64,000 bases of DNA, from the NCBI GenBank assembly GCA_002966495.1, contig CP016490.1:1178001-1242000 (forward strand), written 5' to 3'. Source of the stretch: Halomonas sp. GFAJ-1. GTDB taxonomy: Bacteria; Pseudomonadota; Gammaproteobacteria; Pseudomonadales; Halomonadaceae. Each line of letters begins with the position of its first letter. Positions within the stretch are counted from its first letter, which is position 1. Positions 8,565-18,406 of the stretch are shown here, one piece after another. The notes under the pieces are model-generated. The model saw nothing but the letters and a program-made list of their open reading frames with translations. It searched no databases and was not told the origin of the DNA. Position numbers and translations under genes: made by a program.

Positions 8565-9053
8565 ATGCTGGAATTAAAAGCACAGCCTTTAACACCCGAA
8601 GCCTTTGCGCCCTTTGGTGACGTGATTGATACGCGTACGGCGGATTACTTTCCTATCAATGCCGGGCGCACGCGGCGTTATCACGACCTAGCGCGGGTAG
8701 AAACCTTGGGTGAAGACGCCCGAGCGCTGATCAATATCTTTGTGAGTCAGCCGGTTGAGATACCCCTGGCGCTAGACTTTCTCGAATGCCACCCGCTCGG
8801 CAGCCAAGCCTTTATGCCGCTGTATGAAGAGCGCTTTATCGTGGTGGTGGCGCCCAAGGGCGAAAAGATTGATAGCCAAGATGTTCGCGCGTTTGTGACC
8901 GATGGCCATCAAGGCGTTAACTACCACGCCGGTACGTGGCATGCGATTCAATCGGTACTCGAGCGAGAAGGGCGCTTTCTGGTGGTAGACCGCGGCGGGG
9001 AAGGGAACAACTGCCTGGAATATCCGCTGGCCATCAAGGTAGAGATCGAATAA
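8565..9053 (+). CDS. allA: Ureidoglycolate lyase
   Basis: Splits (S)-ureidoglycolate into glyoxylate and urea. The 162-residue protein has the normal length and family marks: TPEAFAPFGDVID at the N-terminus, FLECHPLGSQAFMPL, and YHAGTWHAIQSVLEREGRF near the C-terminus. An AGGAG ribosome site precedes ATG 8565. It completes allantoin breakdown and hands glyoxylate to the gcl module that begins 343 bp downstream. Urea released here would need a urease elsewhere in the genome. Confidence 0.92.
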   Translation: MLELKAQPLTPEAFAPFGDVIDTRTADYFPINAGRTRRYHDLARVETLGEDARALINIFVSQPVEIPLALDFLECHPLGSQAFMPLYEERFIVVVAPKGEKIDSQDVRAFVTDGHQGVNYHAGTWHAIQSVLEREGRFLVVDRGGEGNNCLEYPLAIKVEIE

Positions 9054-9114
9054 GCCCTTGATTTCTTAAACCGCGTTTGTAAACCGCGTATGTAGCGGCA
9101 CTTATCAATGCAAA

Positions 9115-9150
9115 TTGTATACGGACTGGTAGCGACGCTGCCGGTCCTTT
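9115..9150 (+). terminator. Weak hairpin terminator overlapping a GTATAC site, between allA and gcl
   Basis: GGACTGGTAGCG and CGCTGCCGGTCC (9123-9147) can pair along nearly their whole length with two G-U pairs, followed by only TTT. A TTGTATAC half-site (9115-9122) abuts its left arm. It may partly separate the allA and gcl units. The rest of the 343-bp gap is the AT-rich gcl promoter region described separately. Confidence 0.4.
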
Positions 9151-9316
9151 CGGCGTGCCTGACGGTCCCGGCTGGCCGATTTCCTCTTCTTTATTTCTAT
9201 TTCCCTACTAACGAACCCCTCTAAATTTTTGATTTAGTGTCGGTTTAATCCGGAGTCGATAATTATATGGAAATATTTTCCATGAATTATTGACAGTGAT
9301 TCGTTGGGCGCATACT

Positions 9317-9377
9317 TTGGATACAAGAATAAATACTAAAATGAATACAAAAAAATGTTTACAAAAACAGTATTCAA
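9317..9377. promoter_or_regulatory. Array of GTATACAA-like sites upstream of gcl
   Basis: Four related sites precede gcl: TTGGATACAA (9317), ATGAATACAA (9341), ATGTTTACAA (9355) and CAGTATTCAA (9368), with one, two, two and three mismatches from TTGTATACAA. They are spaced 13-24 bp apart and end 20 bp before the start codon. They are probably a multi-site operator for a GntR/FCD regulator of the cluster. Confidence 0.45.
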
Positions 9378-9396
9378 TTGTTGAGGAGAAGTTGTA

Positions 9397-11184
<1,788 letters not shown>

Positions 11185-11190
11185 AGGATG

Positions 11191-11224
11191 CCCTGGCCGC
11201 GACGTAGTCAACGCCAGGGTTTAT
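11191..11224 (+). terminator. Weak intercistronic hairpin after gcl
   Basis: CCCTGGC (11191-11197) pairs with GCCAGGG (11213-11219), followed by TTTA. It is probably an attenuating or RNA-stabilising hairpin between gcl and hyi rather than a full stop. Confidence 0.35.
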
Positions 11225-11270
11225 CGCCCCTCCCGTTCGCTAGTCCTGCATAACAAGTAAGGAGACCTGC

Positions 11271-12047
11271 ATGTCCAAGTTTGCTGCAAATCTCAGCATG
11301 TTGTTCACCGAAGTGGATTTCCTCGATCGTTTTAAAGCCGCTGCCGACGCTGGCTTCAAAGGTGTCGAATACCTTTTTCCCTATGATTACCCGGCAGCGG
11401 ACATCAAACAGCGCCTGGGCGCCAATGGCCTGAGCCAAGTGCTGTTCAACCTACCTGCCGGTGACTGGGGTGCCGGGGAGCGGGGTATTGCCTGCCACCC
11501 AAACCGCGTTGAGGAGTTTCGCGCCGGTGTAGATAAGGCCATTGAGTACGCGAAGGTGCTGGGTAACACCCAAGTCAACTGTTTGGTGGGTATTAAGCCG
11601 GACGGCGTCAGTGACGACGAAGCCCACAAAACGGTAGTTGAGAACCTGCGCTTTGCGGCTGAAAAGCTTAAAGCGGCGGGCATCCTGCTGATCGCAGAGC
11701 CGATTAACACCCGCGATATTCCGGGGTTTTTCCTCAATCGCACAGAGCAGGCCCTGGCCCTGTTTGATGAAGTGGGCAGCGACAACCTGAAACTGCAATA
11801 CGACATCTACCACATGCAAATCATGGAAGGGGATCTAGCCCCCACCATCGAAAAGCATCTGGCGCGTATTGCCCACGTGCAGTTGGCGGATAACCCAGGG
11901 CGTCATGAGCCGGGTACCGGCGAAATCAATTATCCCTTCCTTTTTGCGCACCTTGAGCGCCTGGGTTACGACGGCTGGATTGGCTGCGAATACAAGCCCA
12001 AAGCGGGAACGACGCAAGGGCTGGGCTGGTTGGATAGTGCACGTTAA
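11271..12047 (+). CDS. hyi: Hydroxypyruvate isomerase
   Basis: Interconverts hydroxypyruvate and tartronate semialdehyde; a partner of Gcl. The 258-residue TIM-barrel protein shows the expected N-terminus (FAANLSMLFTEVDFLDRF), LLIAEPINTRDIPGFFL, YDIYHMQIMEGDL and the C-terminal GCEYKPKAGTTQGLGW. An AAGGAGA ribosome site lies before ATG 11271. It lies between gcl and glxR as in other glyoxylate-utilising operons. Confidence 0.94.
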   Translation: MSKFAANLSMLFTEVDFLDRFKAAADAGFKGVEYLFPYDYPAADIKQRLGANGLSQVLFNLPAGDWGAGERGIACHPNRVEEFRAGVDKAIEYAKVLGNTQVNCLVGIKPDGVSDDEAHKTVVENLRFAAEKLKAAGILLIAEPINTRDIPGFFLNRTEQALALFDEVGSDNLKLQYDIYHMQIMEGDLAPTIEKHLARIAHVQLADNPGRHEPGTGEINYPFLFAHLERLGYDGWIGCEYKPKAGTTQGLGWLDSAR

Positions 12048-12153
12048 GGCCAACCGCATCTATAGGTTCCAAGCGGGCTAACGGCAAACGGGTGAGTACT
12101 GCCGCGTGTGTGCTGAACCCACGTTTGGTGAATTAATTGGAAGGAGCAACATC

Positions 12154-13038
12154 ATGAGCAAGATCGGTTTTATTGGTTTAGGCATTATGGGTCGCCCGAT
12201 GGCTGGCCACCTGCTTGACGCGGGCCTCTCCTTGGTGACCGTGAAGCGCGGTACGCTGGATGCAGGCCTTGCGGAAAAAGGCATGCAAGAAGTAGCCAGC
12301 CCCAAAGAGGTTGCCCAGGCTGCTGATGTGATTATCACCATGGTGCCAGACACCTCTGACGTTGAAACCGTGCTGTTCGGTGAAGGCGGCGTTATTGAAG
12401 GTCTCAAGCCGGGCACGTTGGTGATCGACATGAGCTCCATCGCGCCGATGCAAACTCAGGCGTTTGCCAAGCGTATTACCGACGCGGGCGGTGAGTATGT
12501 AGATGCCCCGGTATCTGGTGGTGAAGGTGGGGCTATCAATGCTGCACTCACTATTATGGTCGGCGCGACTGATGAAGGCTTTAAGCGTGCGACACCGCTG
12601 CTTGAAGTGGTTGGCAAGACGATTACCCACATTGGCGGTCACGGTGCAGGTCAGACCTGTAAAGTCGCCAACCAGATCGTGGTGGCACTGACCATCGAAG
12701 CCGTTGCTGAAGGGCTGCTATTTGCCTCTAAAGCCGGTGCTGATGTGGTTAAAGTGCGTGAATCGCTGCTGGGCGGCCTTGCTCAGTCGAAGATTCTTGA
12801 TGTCCATGGCGAGCGCATGATCAAGCGTACCTTTGATCCGGGCTTCCGTATTCGCCTGCATCAGAAAGACCTTAACCTCGCACTGGAAGGCGCTCGTAGC
12901 CTGAACCTTTCTCTGCCAGGTACCGCCAATGCGCAGCAGCTATTCCAAGCGTGCGCTGCTAACGGCGGCGCGGACTGGGATCACGCGGGCATTCTACGTG
13001 CGCTGGAAAAATTGGCAGATCACGAGGTGGGCGAGTAA
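12154..13038 (+). CDS. glxR: Tartronate semialdehyde reductase (2-hydroxy-3-oxopropionate reductase)
   Basis: Reduces tartronate semialdehyde to D-glycerate with NAD(P)H. The chosen start gives 294 residues. The N-terminal Rossmann motif is IGFIGLGIMGRPMA, the substrate-binding loop is DAPVSGGEGGA, and the catalytic Lys is in GQTCKVANQI. The C-terminal HGERMIKRTFDPGFRI and HQKDLNLAL match E. coli GlxR. An in-frame ATG at 12106 would add 16 residues, but ATG 12154 has AAGGAG at the right spacing. Same strand and unit as gcl and hyi. Confidence 0.94.
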   Translation: MSKIGFIGLGIMGRPMAGHLLDAGLSLVTVKRGTLDAGLAEKGMQEVASPKEVAQAADVIITMVPDTSDVETVLFGEGGVIEGLKPGTLVIDMSSIAPMQTQAFAKRITDAGGEYVDAPVSGGEGGAINAALTIMVGATDEGFKRATPLLEVVGKTITHIGGHGAGQTCKVANQIVVALTIEAVAEGLLFASKAGADVVKVRESLLGGLAQSKILDVHGERMIKRTFDPGFRIRLHQKDLNLALEGARSLNLSLPGTANAQQLFQACAANGGADWDHAGILRALEKLADHEVGE

Positions 13039-13215
13039 CTCTTAATCGGCATTAGTGAGTAACGGTGGGCTTTGGTTCATGGCCCACCGCTGTAATTGCA
13101 TGTGAGACATTGGTTTTTATCCGGTGGCAGTTCCCCCTTTTTGCCATTTCGCTGCCACCGGCTTTTTCCCCTTATTTTTCTTCTTTGCCCTGGCTCTTGC
13201 CTGAGGAGTCTGCCG

Positions 13216-14544
13216 ATGAATGCCCCTTTTCGCTTAGCCCCTTTTACCAGTGAAGAAGACTCACGCCAGTGGCTGATGCGTTTAGCCGAAAAGGCGATCG
13301 CTGCGGTTCATCCCGACAGCCTGCTACCCGACCAACTACCTGAAAAGCCTGCTGGCCGCACCGTTGTTGTGGGTGCTGGTAAGGCCGCCGCAGCGATGGC
13401 GCGTGCGTTGGAGCTGGCATGGGCGTCGCAGTCCTCTGGTGAGTCAACTGACTTGGAAGGCTTGGTGGTTACCCGCTATCAGCACGGTGCCGCTTGCCAA
13501 CACATTGAAGTACTGGAAGCGTCTCACCCCATGCCCGATGCACTGGGTGAGCAGGCCGCAAAACGTATGTTGGAAGCGGTCAAAGACCTGGGTGAAGATG
13601 ACCTGGTCATTGCGTTAATTTCCGGTGGTGGTTCTGCGCTTATGTCGCTGCCTGCTGAGGGGATTAGCCTGAAAGATAAGCAAGCCCTGAACAAAACGCT
13701 GCTGCGCTGCGGTGCGACGATTCGTGAAATTAATACGGTGCGTCGTCATCTATCCGCGATTAAAGGCGGCCGTTTAGCGGCCTGTGCACACCCCGCTCGC
13801 GTAGTGACGTACCTGATTTCCGATGTGCCGGGCGATGAAGCGTCGTTAATTGCCTCTGGCCCTACGCTGCCTGATAACTCTACGCCACGTGATGCGCTAA
13901 CAATTCTTGAGCGCCACCAGATCGACGTGCCCGCTAACGTGCGCGAGCACCTGCTGGCTGACCACGACGCGCCACAACCCGATAGCCCTGAGTTTGCCCG
14001 CGACCAACACATCATCCTCGCCCGCGCCTATGATGCGCTTGATGCTGCCCGGCGCAGCGCGGAAGTGGGCGCCGGAGAAGACGGCATAGATGTTCGTGTA
14101 TTGGGCGATGATTTAGAGGGCGAGGCGCGCGATTTAGGCACCGCTCAAGCGCGCATGGCGTTCAAGCTGCAAGATGAAATTACCCGCCCCTTGTTGGTGC
14201 TCTCCGGTGGCGAGACCAGCGTTACCGTAAAAGGCGACGGACGTGGTGGGCGTAACGTCGAGTATCTACTGGGGCTGTTCGATAGCCTCAAAGGCGCAGA
14301 GGGCATTTACGCTCTGGCCATCGACACCGATGGCATTGACGGGTCGGAGGATAACGCCGGTGCGTTAATCGGCCCTGAGTGCTGGAAACGCGCCGAGTCT
14401 TTACAGCTGTCAGCGCGGGACTACCTGGCTCGCAATGATGCCTACAGCTTTTTCGATGCGCTTGACGACCTGATCGTGACTGGGCCAACCCGCACGAACG
14501 TCAATGATTTTCGAGCCATTCTTATTCTCCCGAGGCAGCCATGA
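13216..14544 (+). CDS. ttuD: Glycerate 2-kinase / MOFRL-family (TtuD-like)
   Basis: Phosphorylates D-glycerate, in this family normally to 2-phosphoglycerate. The 442-residue product has the DUF4147 N-terminal domain (VVGAGKAAAAMARALE, VTRYQHG, EASHPMPD, LISGGGSALMSLP) and a C-terminal MOFRL domain (LVLSGGETSVTVKGDGRGGRN, quoted in parts: SGGETSVTVKGDGRGG). An in-frame ATG at 13096 exists, but ATG 13216 follows a GAGGAG ribosome site. It overlaps pyk by 4 bases (ATGA), showing tight coupling. Some members were annotated hydroxypyruvate reductase; given the adjacent enolase and pyruvate kinase, the kinase role with 2-phosphoglycerate as product is the better call. Confidence 0.88.
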   Translation: MNAPFRLAPFTSEEDSRQWLMRLAEKAIAAVHPDSLLPDQLPEKPAGRTVVVGAGKAAAAMARALELAWASQSSGESTDLEGLVVTRYQHGAACQHIEVLEASHPMPDALGEQAAKRMLEAVKDLGEDDLVIALISGGGSALMSLPAEGISLKDKQALNKTLLRCGATIREINTVRRHLSAIKGGRLAACAHPARVVTYLISDVPGDEASLIASGPTLPDNSTPRDALTILERHQIDVPANVREHLLADHDAPQPDSPEFARDQHIILARAYDALDAARRSAEVGAGEDGIDVRVLGDDLEGEARDLGTAQARMAFKLQDEITRPLLVLSGGETSVTVKGDGRGGRNVEYLLGLFDSLKGAEGIYALAIDTDGIDGSEDNAGALIGPECWKRAESLQLSARDYLARNDAYSFFDALDDLIVTGPTRTNVNDFRAILILPRQP

Positions 14545-16016
14545 AACCTACCGCGTATACCCCCATTCGCCGCACAAAAATTGTGGCTACGTTAGGCCCC
14601 GCTAGCGACCGTCAAGGCGTATTGGAAGCGATGTTGCGGGCAGGCGTGGATGTTGTTCGGCTCAATTTCTCTCATGGGTCGGCGGATGACCATCGTCGTC
14701 GCCTAAGTGAAGTACGTGAGATTGCCCAGCGCTTAGGCAAAAGCGTCGCTGCGCTTGCCGATTTGCAAGGCCCCAAAATTCGTATCGCGCGCTTCAAAGA
14801 TGGTGCCGTGATACTTGAAGAAGGACAAACCTTCGTACTCGACATGCTACTGGATGGCGAGGCAGGGGATGCCACCCGGGTTGGCTGTGACTATAAGACG
14901 CTGGCGGATGATGTCAGTGTCGGTGATCGCCTGCTGCTAGACGATGGCCGTCTGGTGCTTGAGGTTAGCGCCATTCGGGGTAAAGAAGTCCACACCCGCG
15001 TGATTGTCGGCGGCAAGCTCTCCAACAATAAAGGCATTAACAAGCAAGGCGGCGGATTATCGGCAGCTGCCCTCACCGACAAGGATAAAGAAGATCTCAA
15101 GACCGCCATTGAGATTGGCGTGGACTATTTAGCAGTCTCTTTCCCACGCAGTGCCGCAGATATGCAGGAAGCGCGTGAGCTGCTGGGCGAGGCAGGCAAG
15201 GAAATTGGCCTGATCGCCAAGGTCGAGCGTGCTGAAGCGGTGGCTGATGATGCCACTTTAGACGGTATTATCAGCGCGTCTGAAGCTGTGATGGTGGCCC
15301 GGGGCGACCTAGGGGTAGAGATTGGCGATGCACAGCTGATTGGCGTACAAAAACGCTTAATCAAGCGCGCACGCAGCCTTAACCGTGCCGTGATTACCGC
15401 TACCCAGATGATGGAGACGATGATCAGTTCACCGCTGCCCACTAGGGCCGAGGTGTTTGATGTGGCGAATGCGGTGCTGGACGGCACCGACGCGGTGATG
15501 CTCTCGGCTGAAACGGCCGCGGGTGACTTCCCTGTCGAAACCATTGAAGCCATGAACCGAGTATGTTTGGGAGCCGAGCGCGAGCGTAGTGCTCAAGAGT
15601 CAGGTCATCGCATTCACCAGGGGTTCTCAAAAATCGACGAAACCGTGGCGCTCTCTGCCATGTATGCCGCCAACCATCTGGAAGGCGTGGCTGCCATTGC
15701 CTGTATGACGTCGAGTGGTTTCACGGCACTGATTGCCTCGCGCATCCACTCTGGGCTGCCCATCGTAGGCCTGGCGCATAGCGAGATTGCCCAGCGGCGT
15801 ATGGCGCTATACCGTGGCGTTGTCTCGCTAGCGTTTGATACCAGCGAGATGAAGGCGGAAGAGCTTAACGACCGGGCGCTGGAGGTACTGGTGGCCCACG
15901 GCATAGCGGCCCCGGATGACCACGTTATTCTTACCCGTGGTGACCACATGAATGCCCATGGCGGCACAAATACCCTGAAGATTTTGGATGTAAAAGCTAA
16001 GCACCAGCGCGGCTAA
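14541..16016 (+). CDS. pyk: Pyruvate kinase
   Basis: Converts phosphoenolpyruvate and ADP to pyruvate and ATP. The 491-residue protein starts with RRTKIVATLGPASD and carries VRLNFSHGS, LADLQGPKIRI, the catalytic-Lys motif IAKVERAEAV, VARGDLGVEIG and TDAVMLSAETAAGDFP, so the active site is intact. The C-terminal domain ends GGTNTLKIL. The start overlaps the stop of the glycerate kinase gene, so it is co-translated with glyoxylate assimilation genes rather than with glycolysis genes. Confidence 0.95.
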   Translation: MKPTAYTPIRRTKIVATLGPASDRQGVLEAMLRAGVDVVRLNFSHGSADDHRRRLSEVREIAQRLGKSVAALADLQGPKIRIARFKDGAVILEEGQTFVLDMLLDGEAGDATRVGCDYKTLADDVSVGDRLLLDDGRLVLEVSAIRGKEVHTRVIVGGKLSNNKGINKQGGGLSAAALTDKDKEDLKTAIEIGVDYLAVSFPRSAADMQEARELLGEAGKEIGLIAKVERAEAVADDATLDGIISASEAVMVARGDLGVEIGDAQLIGVQKRLIKRARSLNRAVITATQMMETMISSPLPTRAEVFDVANAVLDGTDAVMLSAETAAGDFPVETIEAMNRVCLGAERERSAQESGHRIHQGFSKIDETVALSAMYAANHLEGVAAIACMTSSGFTALIASRIHSGLPIVGLAHSEIAQRRMALYRGVVSLAFDTSEMKAEELNDRALEVLVAHGIAAPDDHVILTRGDHMNAHGGTNTLKILDVKAKHQRG

Positions 16017-16071
16017 GAAACGCGTTTTTAGGAAGCTAAAACAGTGTGCTGGTATAGTGGCCGAGGTAACA

Positions 16072-16839
16072 ATGCGAACGTTGAATGAGGATCACCTGGA
16101 GATAGGCAACATGAGCCTCGGCTGGCACAAACAACCTTTGAACACTTCCAAACGAGGTGGGTATAACGATCAAACGATCGTTGAGCATATCCGTAACGCG
16201 GTACTGATGCAGCGCCTGCCGCCGAATACTAAATTGCCAGAAATCACCCTGGGCGAAGTGTTCGGCGTCAGCCGCTCGGTCGTGCGCAAGGCGCTCACAC
16301 GGCTGGCGGCAGAGCACGTCATCAATCAACGCCCTAATCAAGTGGCGCGTGTGCGTGCGCCCACTGTTGAAGAGACGCGGGAGACGTTTTCAGCGCGTCG
16401 GTTAATTGAGGGTGAGATAGTGGCCCTGCTGGCTGGGAAGCTTGGCACCGACACTTTGGCGACACTGAACGCGCAAGTGGAGGATGAACAGCAGGCCTAT
16501 GCCAGACAAGACGAGCCAGCGCGCATTGAACATTCGCTAACCATTCACCATCTGCTGGCTGAGCACGCTTCCAATCGCATTCTCGGCACTATGCTCACCG
16601 ACCTGATTTTACGCACGTCTATTGTGATCGCTTTATACAAGCGGCCAACGTTGGCTTCGTGCTACTTAGAAGGCGACCATGCAACGCTAATGGTGCATTT
16701 GGCTAAGGGTGATGCTGAAGGGGCCAGGCAGTGCGTGCATGACCACTTGCACAGTTTAGAAGCCCTGTTGGACCTCTCCCCACGAGGAGCAGAGACCGAC
16801 TTAAAGGCTATTTTGGGTGGCAAATTAGTGCAGGCTTAA
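16072..16839 (+). CDS. GntR/FCD-family transcriptional regulator
   Basis: Second FadR-subfamily regulator of the cluster, about 255 residues. The winged helix reads TIVEHIRNAVLMQRLPPNTKL and VFGVSRSVVRKALTRLAAEHV; the FCD domain shows FSARRLIEGEIVALLAGKL, HHLLAEHASNRI and GDHATLMVHLAKGDAEGA. Start choice is uncertain: GTG 16057, ATG 16072 (GAGG five bases upstream) and ATG 16111 (GGAG nine bases upstream) are all in frame. It lies between pyk and the enolase gene and is a distant paralogue of the regulator at 4998-5741; either or both could bind TTGTATACAA. Confidence 0.85.
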   Translation: MRTLNEDHLEIGNMSLGWHKQPLNTSKRGGYNDQTIVEHIRNAVLMQRLPPNTKLPEITLGEVFGVSRSVVRKALTRLAAEHVINQRPNQVARVRAPTVEETRETFSARRLIEGEIVALLAGKLGTDTLATLNAQVEDEQQAYARQDEPARIEHSLTIHHLLAEHASNRILGTMLTDLILRTSIVIALYKRPTLASCYLEGDHATLMVHLAKGDAEGARQCVHDHLHSLEALLDLSPRGAETDLKAILGGKLVQA

Positions 16840-16967
16840 CCCCTACCTTGTCGCCACTTTATTAGCGACCTATGATTAACGACTCTCCAGGTTTGACGTT
16901 AGGCTTATTGACGCCATGCGTTAATAACGCACTGTATTTAATGAAATAACAACAAGTAAGGCACGTA

Positions 16968-18260
16968 ATGCTCAACATTGTTAACGTATCAGCACTGGAA
17001 GTATTGGATTCTCGCGGTAACCCCACTGTCATGGCGCAAGTCAGCTTGGAAAACGGCATCGTCGGCGAGGCCTTTGCGCCTAGCGGCGCGTCGACCGGTT
17101 CAGGTGAGGCTTTGGAGTTGCGCGACGGCGACAAGGCACGCTACCTGGGAAAGGGGGTGCTCAAAGCCGTCGAGGCGATTAACGGCCCGATTCGTGACTG
17201 CCTGCTAGGCGCAGATGCAGGCGATCAGCGCAGCCTTGATAACGCCATGGTGGCGCTGGATGGTACGACGAATAAAGCGAAGCTGGGCGCTAACGCGATC
17301 CTGGCGGTCTCACTGGCCGCGGCTAAAGCGGCCGCGCAAGCGAAGCAAATGCCGCTGTATGCGCATATCGCTGAGCTCTATGGTCAGCCCGGGCAGTTCC
17401 TGATGCCTGTGCCGATGATGAATATCTTGAATGGCGGCGAACATGCCGACAACAATGTGGATATTCAGGAGTTCATGGTGCAGCCAGTAGGTGCGACAAG
17501 TTTCCGTGAAGGGCTGCGTATGGGGGCGGAAATCTTCCATACTTTGAAGCACGTGCTTTCTACTCGCGGTTTCTCCACTTCGGTGGGCGACGAAGGTGGC
17601 TTTGCCCCTAATCTTGCATCCAACGCCGAGGCCCTGGCAGTCATCAAGCAAGCGGTAGAAGACGCTGGCTACACCCTGGGGCGCGATGTGACCCTGGCGC
17701 TGGACTGCGCTTCTAGCGAATTCTACAAAGATGGCCAGTACGTGTTGGCTGGGGAAGGAGCGTCGTACGATGCCGCTGGTTTCATCGACTATCTTGCTCG
17801 CCTATGCGATGACTACCCCATCGTTTCGATTGAGGATGGGATGCACGAGTCTGACTGGCCGGCTTGGAAAGCACTGACGGATAAGCTGGGCGATCGTGTT
17901 CAATTAGTCGGCGATGATCTGTTCGTGACGAACACCAAGCTGCTCAAACACGGTATTGATGAGCAAATTGGCAATTCGATCTTGATCAAGTTCAACCAGA
18001 TCGGCTCGCTGAGTGAAACGCTGGATGCTATTCGCATGGCGCAGGAGGCTGGTTTTACCGCCGTGATTTCACACCGCTCCGGGGAAACCGAAGACACCAC
18101 TATTGCTGACCTGGCCGTAGGCACCTGTGCCGGGCAAATTAAAACCGGCTCGCTTTGCCGTTCCGACCGAGTGGCTAAGTACAACCGCTTGCTGGTGATT
18201 GAAGCTGAGCTTGAAGGGCAGGTTACGTACCCTGGAATAAAAGCGATCAAACGCCAGTAA
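16968..18260 (+). CDS. eno: Enolase (cluster-borne copy)
   Basis: Interconverts 2-phosphoglycerate and phosphoenolpyruvate. All 430 residues align with E. coli enolase from memory: DSRGNPTV, APSGASTGSGEALELRDGD, GANAILAVSLA, NILNGGEHADNNVDIQEFM, VGDEGGFAPN, SIEDGMHESDW, ILIKFNQIGS with the catalytic Lys near 342, and ISHRSGETEDTTIADLAVG. Catalytic and metal residues look intact. ATG 16968 has an AAGTAAGG site. It is not next to pyrG, the usual gammaproteobacterial context, and links the glycerate 2-kinase product to pyk, so it is probably a second enolase serving glyoxylate assimilation. Confidence 0.95.
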   Translation: MLNIVNVSALEVLDSRGNPTVMAQVSLENGIVGEAFAPSGASTGSGEALELRDGDKARYLGKGVLKAVEAINGPIRDCLLGADAGDQRSLDNAMVALDGTTNKAKLGANAILAVSLAAAKAAAQAKQMPLYAHIAELYGQPGQFLMPVPMMNILNGGEHADNNVDIQEFMVQPVGATSFREGLRMGAEIFHTLKHVLSTRGFSTSVGDEGGFAPNLASNAEALAVIKQAVEDAGYTLGRDVTLALDCASSEFYKDGQYVLAGEGASYDAAGFIDYLARLCDDYPIVSIEDGMHESDWPAWKALTDKLGDRVQLVGDDLFVTNTKLLKHGIDEQIGNSILIKFNQIGSLSETLDAIRMAQEAGFTAVISHRSGETEDTTIADLAVGTCAGQIKTGSLCRSDRVAKYNRLLVIEAELEGQVTYPGIKAIKRQ

Positions 18261-18306
18261 CGTGACGTTGAGTTGTTTAAACCCTTACGTTTGAATACTA
18301 ATGTTA

Positions 18307-18345
18307 AAACACTAACGGCGCCTATAGGCGCCGTTAGTGTTTTTG
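18307..18345. terminator. Strong bidirectional terminator between eno and aceF
   Basis: A perfect 14-bp stem, ACACTAACGGCGCC, with a TATA loop, flanked by A and T runs on the two sides, lies between the convergent genes. Confidence 0.9.
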
Positions 18346-18358
18346 TGCGTTATGAACG

Positions 18359-18406
18359 CTGTTACAGCATCTGTTACAACAACTGTTACAGCAGCTGTTA
18401 TAACAA
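18359..18406. repeat. Four tandem 12-bp units at the 3' end of aceF
   Basis: CTGTTACAGCAT, CTGTTACAACAA, CTGTTACAGCAG and CTGTTATAACAA follow one another without gaps. The last unit contains the aceF stop codon and encodes the C-terminal leucines on the minus strand; the other three lie downstream of aceF. Confidence 0.85.

Noticed and set aside
18359..18406. CRISPR-like repeat
   Set aside because: The 12-bp units are directly tandem with no spacers, so this is a simple tandem repeat.
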